Positions 39,055 through 46,262 of a DNA stretch of 47,220 nucleotides are shown piece after piece (position 1 is the stretch's first letter; the number at the start of each line of letters is the position of its first letter). Origin of the DNA: Cupriavidus basilensis (GTDB lineage: Bacteria > Pseudomonadota > Gammaproteobacteria > Burkholderiales > Burkholderiaceae); assembly GCF_029335485.1 (NCBI RefSeq), contig NZ_JARJLM010000349.1:1-47220 (forward strand), given 5' to 3'. Position numbers and translations under genes: made by a program. Under the pieces are notes generated by a model. The model saw only the letters and a list, made by a program, of their open reading frames with translations, searched no databases and was not told where the DNA came from.

Positions 39055-39963
39055 TCAGCGGCCGGCCGCCGCCACGGCCTCGCGCCGCAGATACTCGGTA
39101 AAGGCCAGCAGGCCCTGCGTGGGATACTTGTCCTGGTGGACCACGAGCTGCAGCGGCCTGACCACCTCGGGCAGGCCCTCGCGCAGCGCCACCAGCGTGC
39201 CACGCTGCAATTCGTCTTCCACGACCTGCAGCGAGAGGCAGCTCACGCCGAAGCCGCTCATCACGGCGCGCTTGATCGCTTCGGTATTGCCGAGTTCCAG
39301 CGCAAAGCGCAACTCCCCCAGGAGCGGCGCCAGGCGTTGTTCGATGATTTCCCGCGTGCCCGAGCCGGGCTCGCGCACGACCCAGTCGGCATCCCGCAGA
39401 GCGGCGAGGTCGCCGGGCATCCTGGCGAGGGGATGGGCTGGGCCCACCACCACCACCATGACATCGTCGCGCCAGTGCGCGCTGCGCAGGTCGCGCTCGT
39501 GGCAAGTGCCCTCGATCAGACCGATATCGGCCTCGAACTGCAGCAGCGCCTGCAGAACGTCACGCGTGTTGCCGATGCGCATGTCGAGTGCGCAAGAGCC
39601 GTTTTGCGCGTTGCGAAATCCCGCTAGCAGGCCCGGCAGGATATAGCTGCCGATGGTATTGCTGGCGGCAATGCGCAGCTGCACGCCGGGCTGGACGGTG
39701 AAGCGCTCGAGTTCATGTGCCTGATCCAGCAGCGAAAGCGCACGCGGAAAAAACAGCCTGCCGGTCTCGTTGATGCTCAGTCGGCGCGCGACCCGGTCGA
39801 ACAGGGCACCGCCCAGCGCGCCCTCGAGATCCGCCAGCGCGGCGCTGACCGCGGATTGCGACATTGCCAGTGCGTCGGCGGCGGCGACGGTGCTGCCATG
39901 CTGCGCGACCGCGACGAAGACGGAGAGCTGGCGCAAGGTCAGGCGAAGGGGGCGCTGGGTCAT
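39055..39963 (-). CDS. LysR-family regulator (CysB/YeiE-like)
   Basis: Transcription regulator of 302 residues. The N-terminal winged helix-turn-helix is clear (LRQLSVFVAVAQHGSTVAAA, then SQSAVSAALADLE, about 10-50); the effector domain starts near LRIAASNTIGSYILPGLL. That segment and the divergent position next to a YeiH-type transporter match the YeiE-YeiH pair known in enterobacteria. The shared promoter region contains a strong inverted repeat, a likely binding site. The effector cannot be deduced. Confidence 0.9.
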   Translation of the reverse strand: MTQRPLRLTLRQLSVFVAVAQHGSTVAAADALAMSQSAVSAALADLEGALGGALFDRVARRLSINETGRLFFPRALSLLDQAHELERFTVQPGVQLRIAASNTIGSYILPGLLAGFRNAQNGSCALDMRIGNTRDVLQALLQFEADIGLIEGTCHERDLRSAHWRDDVMVVVVGPAHPLARMPGDLAALRDADWVVREPGSGTREIIEQRLAPLLGELRFALELGNTEAIKRAVMSGFGVSCLSLQVVEDELQRGTLVALREGLPEVVRPLQLVVHQDKYPTQGLLAFTEYLRREAVAAAGR

Positions 39964-39973
39964 ATCTGTATTT

Positions 39974-40009
39974 CAGGTAATGTATAGCGATATTACCTGT
40001 TTTACAGGT
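39974..40009. promoter_or_regulatory. probable LysR operator between the regulator and YeiH genes
   Basis: Perfect 8-base arms CAGGTAAT (39974-39981) and ATTACCTG (39992-39999) flank a 10-base spacer; a further half-site CAGGT lies at 40005-40009. It starts 11 bases from the regulator's start codon, so binding would repress the regulator and could activate the transporter gene. Confidence 0.65.
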
Positions 40010-40087
40010 TTTCGCCTGCTCAGTACCCTCGGGACATGATCAACATACGCCCCGAAGCCGCCAGGCCGCAGGGGCAGGACCCTTGCC

Positions 40088-41173
40088 ATGTCATCCACTC
40101 CGTCGTCCCCAGCCGTCAGTCTCGGCATCGCGCCGCCCTCCTGGTCCACCCGGCTCCTGACGCTGGTGCCGCTGGGTTTTATCGCCTGGCTGGCCATGGT
40201 CTTCTCGGCGCACCCGGCCATCGCCAAGCTTGGCATGAGCGCGCTGACGCTGGCCATGTTTGCCGGCATGGTTGCGGGCAACACCTTGCCCCAGCGCTGG
40301 CTGACCCCGCTGGGGCCGGGCATGCAGCTGGCTCGCCAGCAGTTGCTTCGGCTCGGCGTGGCACTGTATGGCCTGCGCCTGACCTTCGGCGCCATCATCG
40401 ACCTCGGTCCGGCTGGCGTGCTGGTGCCGCTGGTCATGCTGGTATCGACAATGCTGGTGGGGATCTGGATCGGCTCCTCGCTGCTGGGGCTGACACGCCG
40501 CGAAGCCATCCTGGTCAGCGCGGGCAGCGCGGTTTGCGGTGCCGCCGCGGCCATCGCGGTGGCCTCTGTGGTGCGCACGGATGACCGCCAGACCGCGGTT
40601 GCGGTGGCCACCGTGGTCCTGTTCGGCACGGCGGGGATGCTGCTCTATCCGTATCTCTTCGAGCTGGCGACACAGCACTTGCACTGGGCAGTCAGCGAGC
40701 GCGTGTTCGGCATCTACACCGGCGCGACGCTGCATGAAGTGGCGCAGGTGATAGCGGCCGGCAAGATGGTCAGCGATGCCACTGCGGATGCCGCTGTGGT
40801 GACCAAGATGGTGCGTGTGCTGGCGCTGGGTCCCCTGCTGCTGGTACTGGCGCTGTGGCCGAAGGGGGGCGCGGAAGGCCAGAAGAGCCGCGCAGAGCGG
40901 CCATGGGGTGCCATCCTGAAAGCGGTGCCGTGGTTCGCGGTGGGTTTCGTGGCGGTGATGGCGGTGCATTCTGCCGGCCTTGTGCCGCAGGAGTGGAAGC
41001 CCTCGCTGCTGGCCTTCGACAACTGGCTGCTGGCCTGCGCGATGCTGGCTATCGGGCTGCATACCCGGATCGGCACTTTGCTGCGCGCCGGGCGCAAGCC
41101 GCTGCTGCTGGCTGGGCTGTTGTTCTTGTTCCTGATGGTCAGCGGCGCGCTGCTGTGCGCGGCAGTGGCCTGA
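40088..41173 (+). CDS. YeiH-family (UPF0324) putative sulfate exporter
   Basis: A 361-residue membrane protein with about ten helices. The family segments [44 protein letters not shown] and GATLHEVAQVIAAG are all present. UPF0324 members are annotated as putative sulfate or organosulfonate exporters; evidence for the substrate is weak. The divergent LysR gene is the likely controller. Confidence 0.88.
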   Translation: MSSTPSSPAVSLGIAPPSWSTRLLTLVPLGFIAWLAMVFSAHPAIAKLGMSALTLAMFAGMVAGNTLPQRWLTPLGPGMQLARQQLLRLGVALYGLRLTFGAIIDLGPAGVLVPLVMLVSTMLVGIWIGSSLLGLTRREAILVSAGSAVCGAAAAIAVASVVRTDDRQTAVAVATVVLFGTAGMLLYPYLFELATQHLHWAVSERVFGIYTGATLHEVAQVIAAGKMVSDATADAAVVTKMVRVLALGPLLLVLALWPKGGAEGQKSRAERPWGAILKAVPWFAVGFVAVMAVHSAGLVPQEWKPSLLAFDNWLLACAMLAIGLHTRIGTLLRAGRKPLLLAGLLFLFLMVSGALLCAAVA

Positions 41174-41293
41174 GCCCGCGCCCTGGTGCGCAGAGGGGAA
41201 GTGACTGGGGGCGTGGTCCAGAACATGGGCCGTGCCATCGGCGATGGCCGCGGCCCTCTGGCCGGGAAGGGCGTACCACGGCGGGATGGATGC

Positions 41294-41380
41294 TGGTGCG
41301 GCCGACGGGGGTCGAACCCGTAAGCCCGTAAAGGCGGCAGATTTTAAGTCTGCTGAGTCTACCAATTTCTCCACGGCCGC
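41294..41380 (-). tRNA. tRNA-Leu (TAA)
   Basis: On the minus strand an 87-base class II tRNA: acceptor GCGGCCG/CGGCCGC, anticodon stem around ACTTAAAAT (anticodon TAA), a long variable arm, T-loop TTCGACC and an encoded CCA. The size and long variable arm fit leucine. Confidence 0.95.
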
Positions 41381-41589
41381 ACGGCAAGCCCGGTATTGTG
41401 GTCGGTTGGGCGCGGTGATGCAAGCTCCGCGCGGCGTTTGCAGCGATATGGCCGGGCCATACGGCAGCTTGCATGGGCAAGTGGCGCTTGTTACGCCTGG
41501 TAACAATGTTGAGCCTGCGGTTTCACCTGGATTTTCCCAGGAATCTACAATACGGTTTATCGAATAACGACTTGCAAGAGGCAAGGATC

Positions 41590-41910
41590 ATGAAACGTTG
41601 GTTGCTCGCAGGACTCGCTTTGCTCGGGGGGCTGGCATCGGGTGCGGCAATGGCCCATGTGAGCATTGGCGTGGGCATCGGCCTGCCTGGCGTTGTCGTC
41701 GGCGGTCCGGCTTACTACCCGCCGCCGGCCTATGTTGCCGCGCCCCCGGTGGTGATGGCGCCGGCGCCTGTCTACTATGGCCCGCCGCCTGTCGTGGTGC
41801 GGCCGGCCCCGGTGTATTACGGTCCGGCCTACTATGGTCCGGCCTACTATGGCCGCGGCTATTATGGGCCGCCGGGGCACTGGCATCGCGAGCATCGCCA
41901 CTGGCGATAA
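41590..41910 (+). CDS. small exported Tyr/Pro/Gly-repeat protein
   Basis: A 106-residue predicted exported protein. The signal peptide is KRWLLAGLALLGGLASGAAMA with cleavage near residue 22; the rest is GVGIGLPGVVVGG and then repeats of (V/A)YYGP and PPxVV, ending in the His/Arg-rich GHWHREHRHWR. AAGGA lies 3 bases before the ATG, fairly close. Such proteins are common in Burkholderiaceae and lack a known role; the His-rich end might bind metal. Confidence 0.75.
   Translation: MKRWLLAGLALLGGLASGAAMAHVSIGVGIGLPGVVVGGPAYYPPPAYVAAPPVVMAPAPVYYGPPPVVVRPAPVYYGPAYYGPAYYGRGYYGPPGHWHREHRHWR
41710..41874 (+). repeat. YYGP/PP-V repeat region in the small exported protein
   Basis: Codes for residues 41-95: degenerate Ala-Tyr-Tyr-Gly-Pro and Pro-Ala-Pro-Val units, several copies nearly identical at DNA level (GGTCCGGCCTACTAT twice in a row). 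Copy number could vary between strains by slippage. Confidence 0.7.
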
Positions 41911-41943
41911 GCCTGAACGATCTGCCATGCGCAGATCACGGGA

Positions 41944-41965
41944 AAGGGCCCTTCGGGGCCTTTTT
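41944..41965 (+). terminator. terminator after the Tyr/Pro-repeat gene
   Basis: An 8-bp stem (AAGGGCCC with GGGCCTTT, one G-U pair) closed by a UUCG tetraloop and followed by TT. It lies 33 bases past the stop codon. Confidence 0.8.
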
Positions 41966-42092
41966 CTATGGTGGCCCCTGGAAGGGGCGCTGTAGGCAGG
42001 TGTGGCGTATTGGTTCCATCGTTGCCAATGGGGTCAAAAAATTTGAAGGGACAGATCAAACGGATGCTTATATCGTTATTAGGGTTTCCACT

Positions 42093-42098
42093 TATACT
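42093..42098 (+). promoter_or_regulatory. possible -10 of the 12-residue-repeat gene
   Basis: TATACT in an AT-rich stretch (about 42030-42100), 90 bases before the gene. No matching -35 is present, so an activator or alternative sigma factor may be involved, or the call is wrong. Confidence 0.35.
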
Positions 42099-42187
42099 CT
42101 CGCTGTGACACCGTGATGACAAGATTCCACAAAGCTCTGACATCTGGTGCCCTCTCCAGCACACAGTATTCCCAAGTGAATCCGACC

Positions 42188-42451
42188 ATGAAGATCAAGA
42201 ATAGCCTGGTAGCGATCGCAGCACTGACCGCCCTGTCCGCACTCTCCGCCTCCGCATTTGCCGCCGGTATCGCCAAGGCAGACCCTTACACCGACGGCGC
42301 CAAGATGGGCAAGGTAGATCCCTTCACCGACGGCGCGAAGATGGGCAAGGTGGACCCCTTCACCGATGGCGCCAAGATGGGCAAGGTGGACCCGTTCACC
42401 GATGGCGCCAAGGTTGGCGATCGCCGCGACCAGTTCAGCGACGGAGCCTGA
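42188..42451 (+). CDS. small exported protein of 12-residue repeats
   Basis: An 87-residue predicted periplasmic or secreted protein. A clear signal peptide (KIKNSLVAIAALTALSALS, cleavage near Ala25-Ala26) precedes tandem units of DPFTDGAKMGKV: one DPYTDGAKMGKV, two exact copies, one diverged copy ending VGDRR, and a final DQFSDGA. Each unit has two acidic residues and two lysines, so it could bind cations or form a solenoid; function is unknown. ATG at 42188 is chosen because it starts the signal peptide; an earlier in-frame ATG at 42113 would bury it. No good ribosome site is visible. Confidence 0.75.
   Translation: MKIKNSLVAIAALTALSALSASAFAAGIAKADPYTDGAKMGKVDPFTDGAKMGKVDPFTDGAKMGKVDPFTDGAKVGDRRDQFSDGA
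42281..42448 (+). repeat. 36-bp tandem repeats in the exported repeat protein
   Basis: About four and a half 36-base units, each coding DPFTDGAKMGKV; the middle two encode identical peptides and differ only at synonymous positions. The synonymous differences show the protein repeat is kept under selection rather than being a very recent duplication. Confidence 0.85.
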
Positions 42452-42520
42452 ACCCGCGCTATGCAGGTTCGCGGGCCCTGAGGGCGCCGGCACTTGCAGG
42501 AAGCAACGCTCTGCATAAGC

Positions 42521-42547
42521 AAAAGACCCGCCTGGTGCGGGTCTTTT
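42521..42547. terminator. symmetric terminator after the repeat-protein gene
   Basis: An 11-bp stem (AAAAGACCCGC at 42521-42531, GCGGGTCTTTT at 42537-42547) with a 5-base loop. A and T tracts on both sides allow action in either direction. Confidence 0.85.
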
Positions 42548-42672
42548 GCTTGGGCGGTGCGCAGGGATCTGGCCGCCTGGCGGGCCCGGCCGTGGTCATG
42601 CCGCGGGCCCTGGCGCGCTATACTTCCGGCTCATTGAACTGATTCACCGAACTGATATTCGAGGAGAGTGGT

Positions 42673-43080
42673 ATGCAGCAGAAAACCGTGCTGACGGCAG
42701 ATGATGTGAAGAAGGTGCTGGCCGCGGCCGAGGTCGAAGCCAAGAATCACCAATGGGCAGTCTCGATTGCCATCGTTGACGATGGCGGTCACCTGCTGGC
42801 GCTGCAGCGCCTGGACGGCGCTGCGCCGATCTCCGGCTACATCGCCACCGAGAAGGCACGTACGTCGTCGCTGGGCCGTCGCGAGTCGAAGGTCTATGAA
42901 GACATGATCAACAACGGCCGCCACTCGTTCATGACCGCCCCCGTGCTGCAAGGCATGCTGGAGGGCGGCGTGCCCATCGTCGTCAATGACCAGGTGGTCG
43001 GCGCGGTAGGCGTATCTGGCGTGAAATCGACCGAAGACGCGCAGATCGCGCGCGCCGGCATTGCCGCCCTGGGCGTCTGA
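42673..43080 (+). CDS. GlcG/HbpS-family protein (DUF336)
   Basis: A 135-residue cytoplasmic protein of the GlcG/HbpS fold: AVSIAIVDDGGHLLALQRLD, SGYIATEKARTSS, GGVPIVVNDQVVGAVGVSG and DAQIARAGIAAL are the conserved segments. Relatives include heme-binding HbpS of Streptomyces and proteins in glycolate or diol operons. The strong GAGGAG site lies just before the ATG; TATACT at 42619-42624 is a possible -10. Its neighbours across 281 bases are hemP and the TonB system, which makes a heme role worth considering, though this is inference. Confidence 0.85.
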   Translation: MQQKTVLTADDVKKVLAAAEVEAKNHQWAVSIAIVDDGGHLLALQRLDGAAPISGYIATEKARTSSLGRRESKVYEDMINNGRHSFMTAPVLQGMLEGGVPIVVNDQVVGAVGVSGVKSTEDAQIARAGIAALGV

Positions 43081-43361
43081 GCCAGGCCTGCGCAGCAAGG
43101 CAGGTCGCGGTGCGGCAATGAGCCTGGCTCACTGGTGCACCGCTAGTTTCTGATTGCGCATCGAAAGCATTGCCTTGCCCAAGACCGGAGCCCGCCGGAA
43201 GGCTTCGCCGCCGGGCTGCCGGTTCCGGTGGCTGGAGATGCTTCCTCCCTCGCGCCCTTTCGTCATCACATCGTTTCCGCCTGCATGGCCATTGCCTTGC
43301 GGGGGAGGGCGCTTGTGCAAGCCGAACCTCCGCGTGTCGCTGACGCGGGCACGCGACGATC

Positions 43362-43685
43362 TCATTTTGTCAGGATCAGCTTGCCATAGCGCGTGATGCG
43401 CAGGGTATAGACCTCGCCATTGTGCAGGATCGGCAGCAGGTTGTTGCCGCGCATCAGCGTGTCCAGGGGGACTGCGTTGCCTGCCGGCGCGGCGGGCAGG
43501 CTGTCGCGCACCAGGGCTTCGAGCCGGGCGGGCAAGGCAGCCACGGCGGATTTCATCGATTCGATCGCCGCGCTGGCCGGGCTCTCGCGCCGCGCCTGAT
43601 GGGACTTGTTGGGTGTGACTTCGACCCGGCGCAGGGAAAGACGGCGGCGGGTGACATGCGGTTGCGGCAGCGGCAGGGTGCTCAT
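43362..43685 (-). CDS. hemP: hemin uptake protein HemP with N-terminal extension
   Basis: The last 30 residues (LLPILHNGEVYTLRITRYGK and LILTK) are the HemP family core, normally a 60-80-residue protein. This 107-residue form has an extra N-terminal basic region (RRRLSLRRVEV) and a linker. In Burkholderia multivorans HemP has been reported to activate hemin-uptake genes. ATG at 43685 has GGAG 7 bases upstream. The gene is driven by a promoter with a Fur-like box; no heme receptor or hmu operon follows in this window, so it stands alone. Confidence 0.82.
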   Translation of the reverse strand: MSTLPLPQPHVTRRRLSLRRVEVTPNKSHQARRESPASAAIESMKSAVAALPARLEALVRDSLPAAPAGNAVPLDTLMRGNNLLPILHNGEVYTLRITRYGKLILTK

Positions 43686-43760
43686 CGGCAGGCTCCGGTC
43701 CGATGGTCTGTGGCGGCACGCGGGACTGCGTACTGACAAGACCGGGTTCAAGGTGATCTC

Positions 43761-43789
43761 ATATTAAATGAGAACCGTTATCATTACAA
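43761..43789 (-). promoter_or_regulatory. hemP promoter with Fur-like box in its spacer
   Basis: On the minus strand TTGTAA (43784-43789) and TAATAT (43761-43766) are exactly 17 bases apart. The spacer and flanks contain AATGAGAACCGTTATCATT, a close match to the Fur box, so iron-bound Fur would block polymerase directly. This predicts hemP induction in low iron. Confidence 0.8.
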
Positions 43790-43871
43790 TAGACTTTTTC
43801 AGTCTCTGCTTGCGCGTCCCATAGCAGCATCCCGCTTCGCTGCAATGCATACCGCGAGCGGCTCCGGCAAA

Positions 43872-43903
43872 CGAAAAGGGCACTCCATGGAGTGCCCTTT
43901 TCG
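43872..43903. terminator. perfect 32-bp palindromic terminator after exbD
   Basis: The 16-base arm CGAAAAGGGCACTCCA is followed at once by its exact complement, with no unpaired loop in DNA. It lies 55 bases past the exbD stop and upstream of the hemP promoter, so it should separate the two iron-linked units. Confidence 0.85.
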
Positions 43904-43957
43904 ATCTTCCCGCGCATGCGGCATGTCGGTGCCGCATGGCGCGACGCGCTGCCGCCG

Positions 43958-44371
<414 letters not shown>

Positions 44372-44400
44372 GATGACTTCCTTGTTGCGTTGCTGCGGCC

Positions 44401-45135
44401 TTACTGGTTCTTGACGGCGAGGCGCACGCCATTGTCGTCGGCGCCGGCGCGGTTGCTGACCGGGCGCACGCGGGCACCGGTGATGAAGTAGGCATGCAGG
44501 TCATGGGCGAAGCGGTTGAGCTTCGAGATCACGCCCTTGTTGCCCCGGCTCAGCGCGTTGTAGCCGAGCACCGCGGGGATGGCCACGGCCAGGCCGAAGG
44601 CGGTCATGATCAGTGCCTCGCCCACCGGGCCGGCCACCTTGTCGATGGTCGGCACGCCGGAGGCGCCGATACCGATCAGTGCGTGATAGATGCCCCACAC
44701 GGTACCGAACAGGCCGACGAACGGCGCGGTGGAACCGACCGAGGCCAGCACGGCCAGGCCCGATTGCATGCGGGCGACGGCCTCGTCGATGGCGCTCTTG
44801 AGCGAGCGGGTGATCCAGTCCGAGATGTCCATCACGTCGTGCAATTGCGGCTGGCTGGCGCGATGGTGCTGCGCGGCTTCCTTGCCGGTCACGGCGAGCG
44901 TGCGGAACGGGTTGGCGTCGCTGCTGCCGAGCGTTTCGAGCGCATGATCGAAATCGTCGGAATGCCAGAACTGCTTTTCAGCGCCGTGCGCCATCTTCTT
45001 GAGCCGGAACAGATCCCACGCCTTCGTGAGAATCACGATCCACGAAGCCAGCGACATGATGAGCAGAATGATGGCGGTGGCACGCATGACGAAATCGCCT
45101 TGCGTCCAGAGGTGAGAGAGTCCGAGGTCCTGCAT
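44401..45135 (-). CDS. exbB: ExbB biopolymer transport protein (MotA/TolQ/ExbB)
   Basis: Pentameric proton-channel protein of the TonB complex. The 244-residue product has three membrane segments: about 15-38 (MRATAIILLIMSLASWIVIL), about 130-150 (GSTAPFVGLFGTVWGIYHAL) and about 175-195 (ALIMTAFGLAVAIPAVLGYN), with the conserved cytoplasmic loop between the first two. It lies 29 bases after tonB. Confidence 0.93.
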   Translation of the reverse strand: MQDLGLSHLWTQGDFVMRATAIILLIMSLASWIVILTKAWDLFRLKKMAHGAEKQFWHSDDFDHALETLGSSDANPFRTLAVTGKEAAQHHRASQPQLHDVMDISDWITRSLKSAIDEAVARMQSGLAVLASVGSTAPFVGLFGTVWGIYHALIGIGASGVPTIDKVAGPVGEALIMTAFGLAVAIPAVLGYNALSRGNKGVISKLNRFAHDLHAYFITGARVRPVSNRAGADDNGVRLAVKNQ

Positions 45136-45164
45136 GATGGTTCCTGGTGAGGTCGGTATTGAAA

Positions 45165-45821
45165 TCAGTTGAGTTCGAAGTTGAACGGCTGGAGCACGTT
45201 GACTGTCTCGGCTCGGCCATTGTTCACATAGGGTTTGCAGCGGATCCGCTTGGCAGCATCCAGTGCGGCCTGATCCAGGCGGCTTGACCCGCTCGAAACG
45301 GTCACGACGGTCTTGACGGGCTTGGCAGTCTCATCGAGCGTGATGCGCACCGTGGTCTTGCCCATTTCGCCCACGCGCTGTGCCTGTTTCGGGTACACGG
45401 GCGGCGGTTGTTCGCACTGTATCTCGCCAGCACCGATCGTGCGCGGCGCAGCCGCCGCGGCCGGTGCTGGCGGCTCGGGTGCGGGTGCAGGTGGCGCGGG
45501 CGGTGCGGGTGGCGCCGGCGGCGCTTCCACGGCATTGGGCGTAGGCGGCAGCGAAGCCACCGGCGTCGGCGTCGGGCGCGGCTGTGGCTGCGGCGGGATG
45601 GGCTTGGTGATCTTGACCTGCCTGGGCGGTGCTTCCGGCTGAGGCTTTGGCGTCTCGGCGGGCTTCTGGGGCGGTTCGAGCGGGATGATGCGGGCGACGA
45701 TTTCCGGCGAAATCACGGCCTCCGTGATTTTGCGCCCCAGGCCGCTCTGGATCAGGTAAAGCAGGCCGGCGTGAAACAGCAGGACGGCGAGCGTGATCTT
45801 TAAAAAACGTTGATCGAACAT
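45165..45821 (-). CDS. tonB: TonB energy-transducing protein
   Basis: Spans the periplasm to pull open outer-membrane receptors for siderophores and heme. The 218-residue product has an N-terminal membrane anchor (ITLAVLLFHAGLLYLI, about 9-24), a Pro-rich spacer (PxP and Pro-Lys/Glu repeats, about 50-125) and the C-terminal domain with YPKQAQRVGEMGKTTVRI and a conserved IRCKPYVNNG-type end. The ATG at 45821 has no good ribosome site, unlike the small frame just upstream, so translation may be coupled or limited. Confidence 0.92.
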   Translation of the reverse strand: MFDQRFLKITLAVLLFHAGLLYLIQSGLGRKITEAVISPEIVARIIPLEPPQKPAETPKPQPEAPPRQVKITKPIPPQPQPRPTPTPVASLPPTPNAVEAPPAPPAPPAPPAPAPEPPAPAAAAAPRTIGAGEIQCEQPPPVYPKQAQRVGEMGKTTVRITLDETAKPVKTVVTVSSGSSRLDQAALDAAKRIRCKPYVNNGRAETVNVLQPFNFELN

Positions 45822-45878
45822 GAGAAAACAGCAGATGTCGGCGAACTGGCACTGCGCCGGCTTTATTAGCGATAGGGC

Positions 45879-45944
45879 CTATTTGCGATAGAACAGGATC
45901 AGCGAGATGCCACAACCGACCAGCAAGCTAAGCAGCAATTCCAT
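45879..45944 (-). CDS. 21-residue membrane peptide upstream of tonB
   Basis: A short frame encoding MELLLSLLVGCGISLILFYRK: a single hydrophobic helix ending in Tyr-Arg-Lys, with Cys11 in the middle. AAGGAG lies 8 bases before its ATG, one of the best ribosome sites in the window. It is located after the Fur-like site and ends 57 bases before the tonB start, so it would be on the tonB mRNA. I do not recognise the family. It may be a real small membrane protein (perhaps a TonB-complex accessory) or a leader peptide that sets tonB translation. Confidence 0.6.
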   Translation of the reverse strand: MELLLSLLVGCGISLILFYRK

Positions 45945-46262
45945 GATAAACGCTCCTTCAACAGGGATGCCGGTGGGAGCGCCGCTCTCGAGGCAGCGTG
46001 TCAGGGGGCAAGTATAAACGATAATGATTCTTATTTGGTGGCATTTTTGTGCAACGCATGGTTCGTCAGCGCGCAGCCGTCTTTATACGCCGATTTGACC
46101 GCCGGTTGCCCCAGTGTTCCCGGCCCTGCGGCAAAATGCGCGTTCTCGCACGGCACAGGGTTGCCGGCAATGTCCGATCTGCCACAAAGCGCGCTAGCAT
46201 AGGAAAAGAAGAGCAATTCGCCGCGCCGGCCACGGCGCTCCCCCGTGCGAGAGGACCAGGCC
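45945..46262. other. gap between the tonB leader and the AAA+ gene
   Basis: No protein gene is supported. It holds the tonB-side Fur-like site and -10 (46011-46037) and, towards the right, the ribosome site (GAGAGGA near 46249) of the AAA+ gene. I see no clear promoter for the latter. Confidence 0.5.
46011..46037 (-). promoter_or_regulatory. Fur-like box and -10 of the tonB-exbB-exbD operon
   Basis: On the minus strand TATACT (46011-46016) is directly preceded by AATAAGAATCATTATCGTT (about 46018-46036), whose ATCATTATC half matches the Fur consensus well and the other half partly. The -35 is weak. Iron repression of the operon is inferred. Confidence 0.7.

Noticed and set aside
42281-42448. 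36-bp regular repeats as a CRISPR array
   Set aside because: The units are contiguous with no spacers, stay in one reading frame and encode a 12-residue peptide repeat; no cas genes are nearby.
43129-43719. 196-codon minus-strand frame overlapping hemP
   Set aside because: Different frame from HemP; composition is Pro/Arg/Ala-rich and no family is recognised, while the HemP C-terminus in the other frame is unmistakable.
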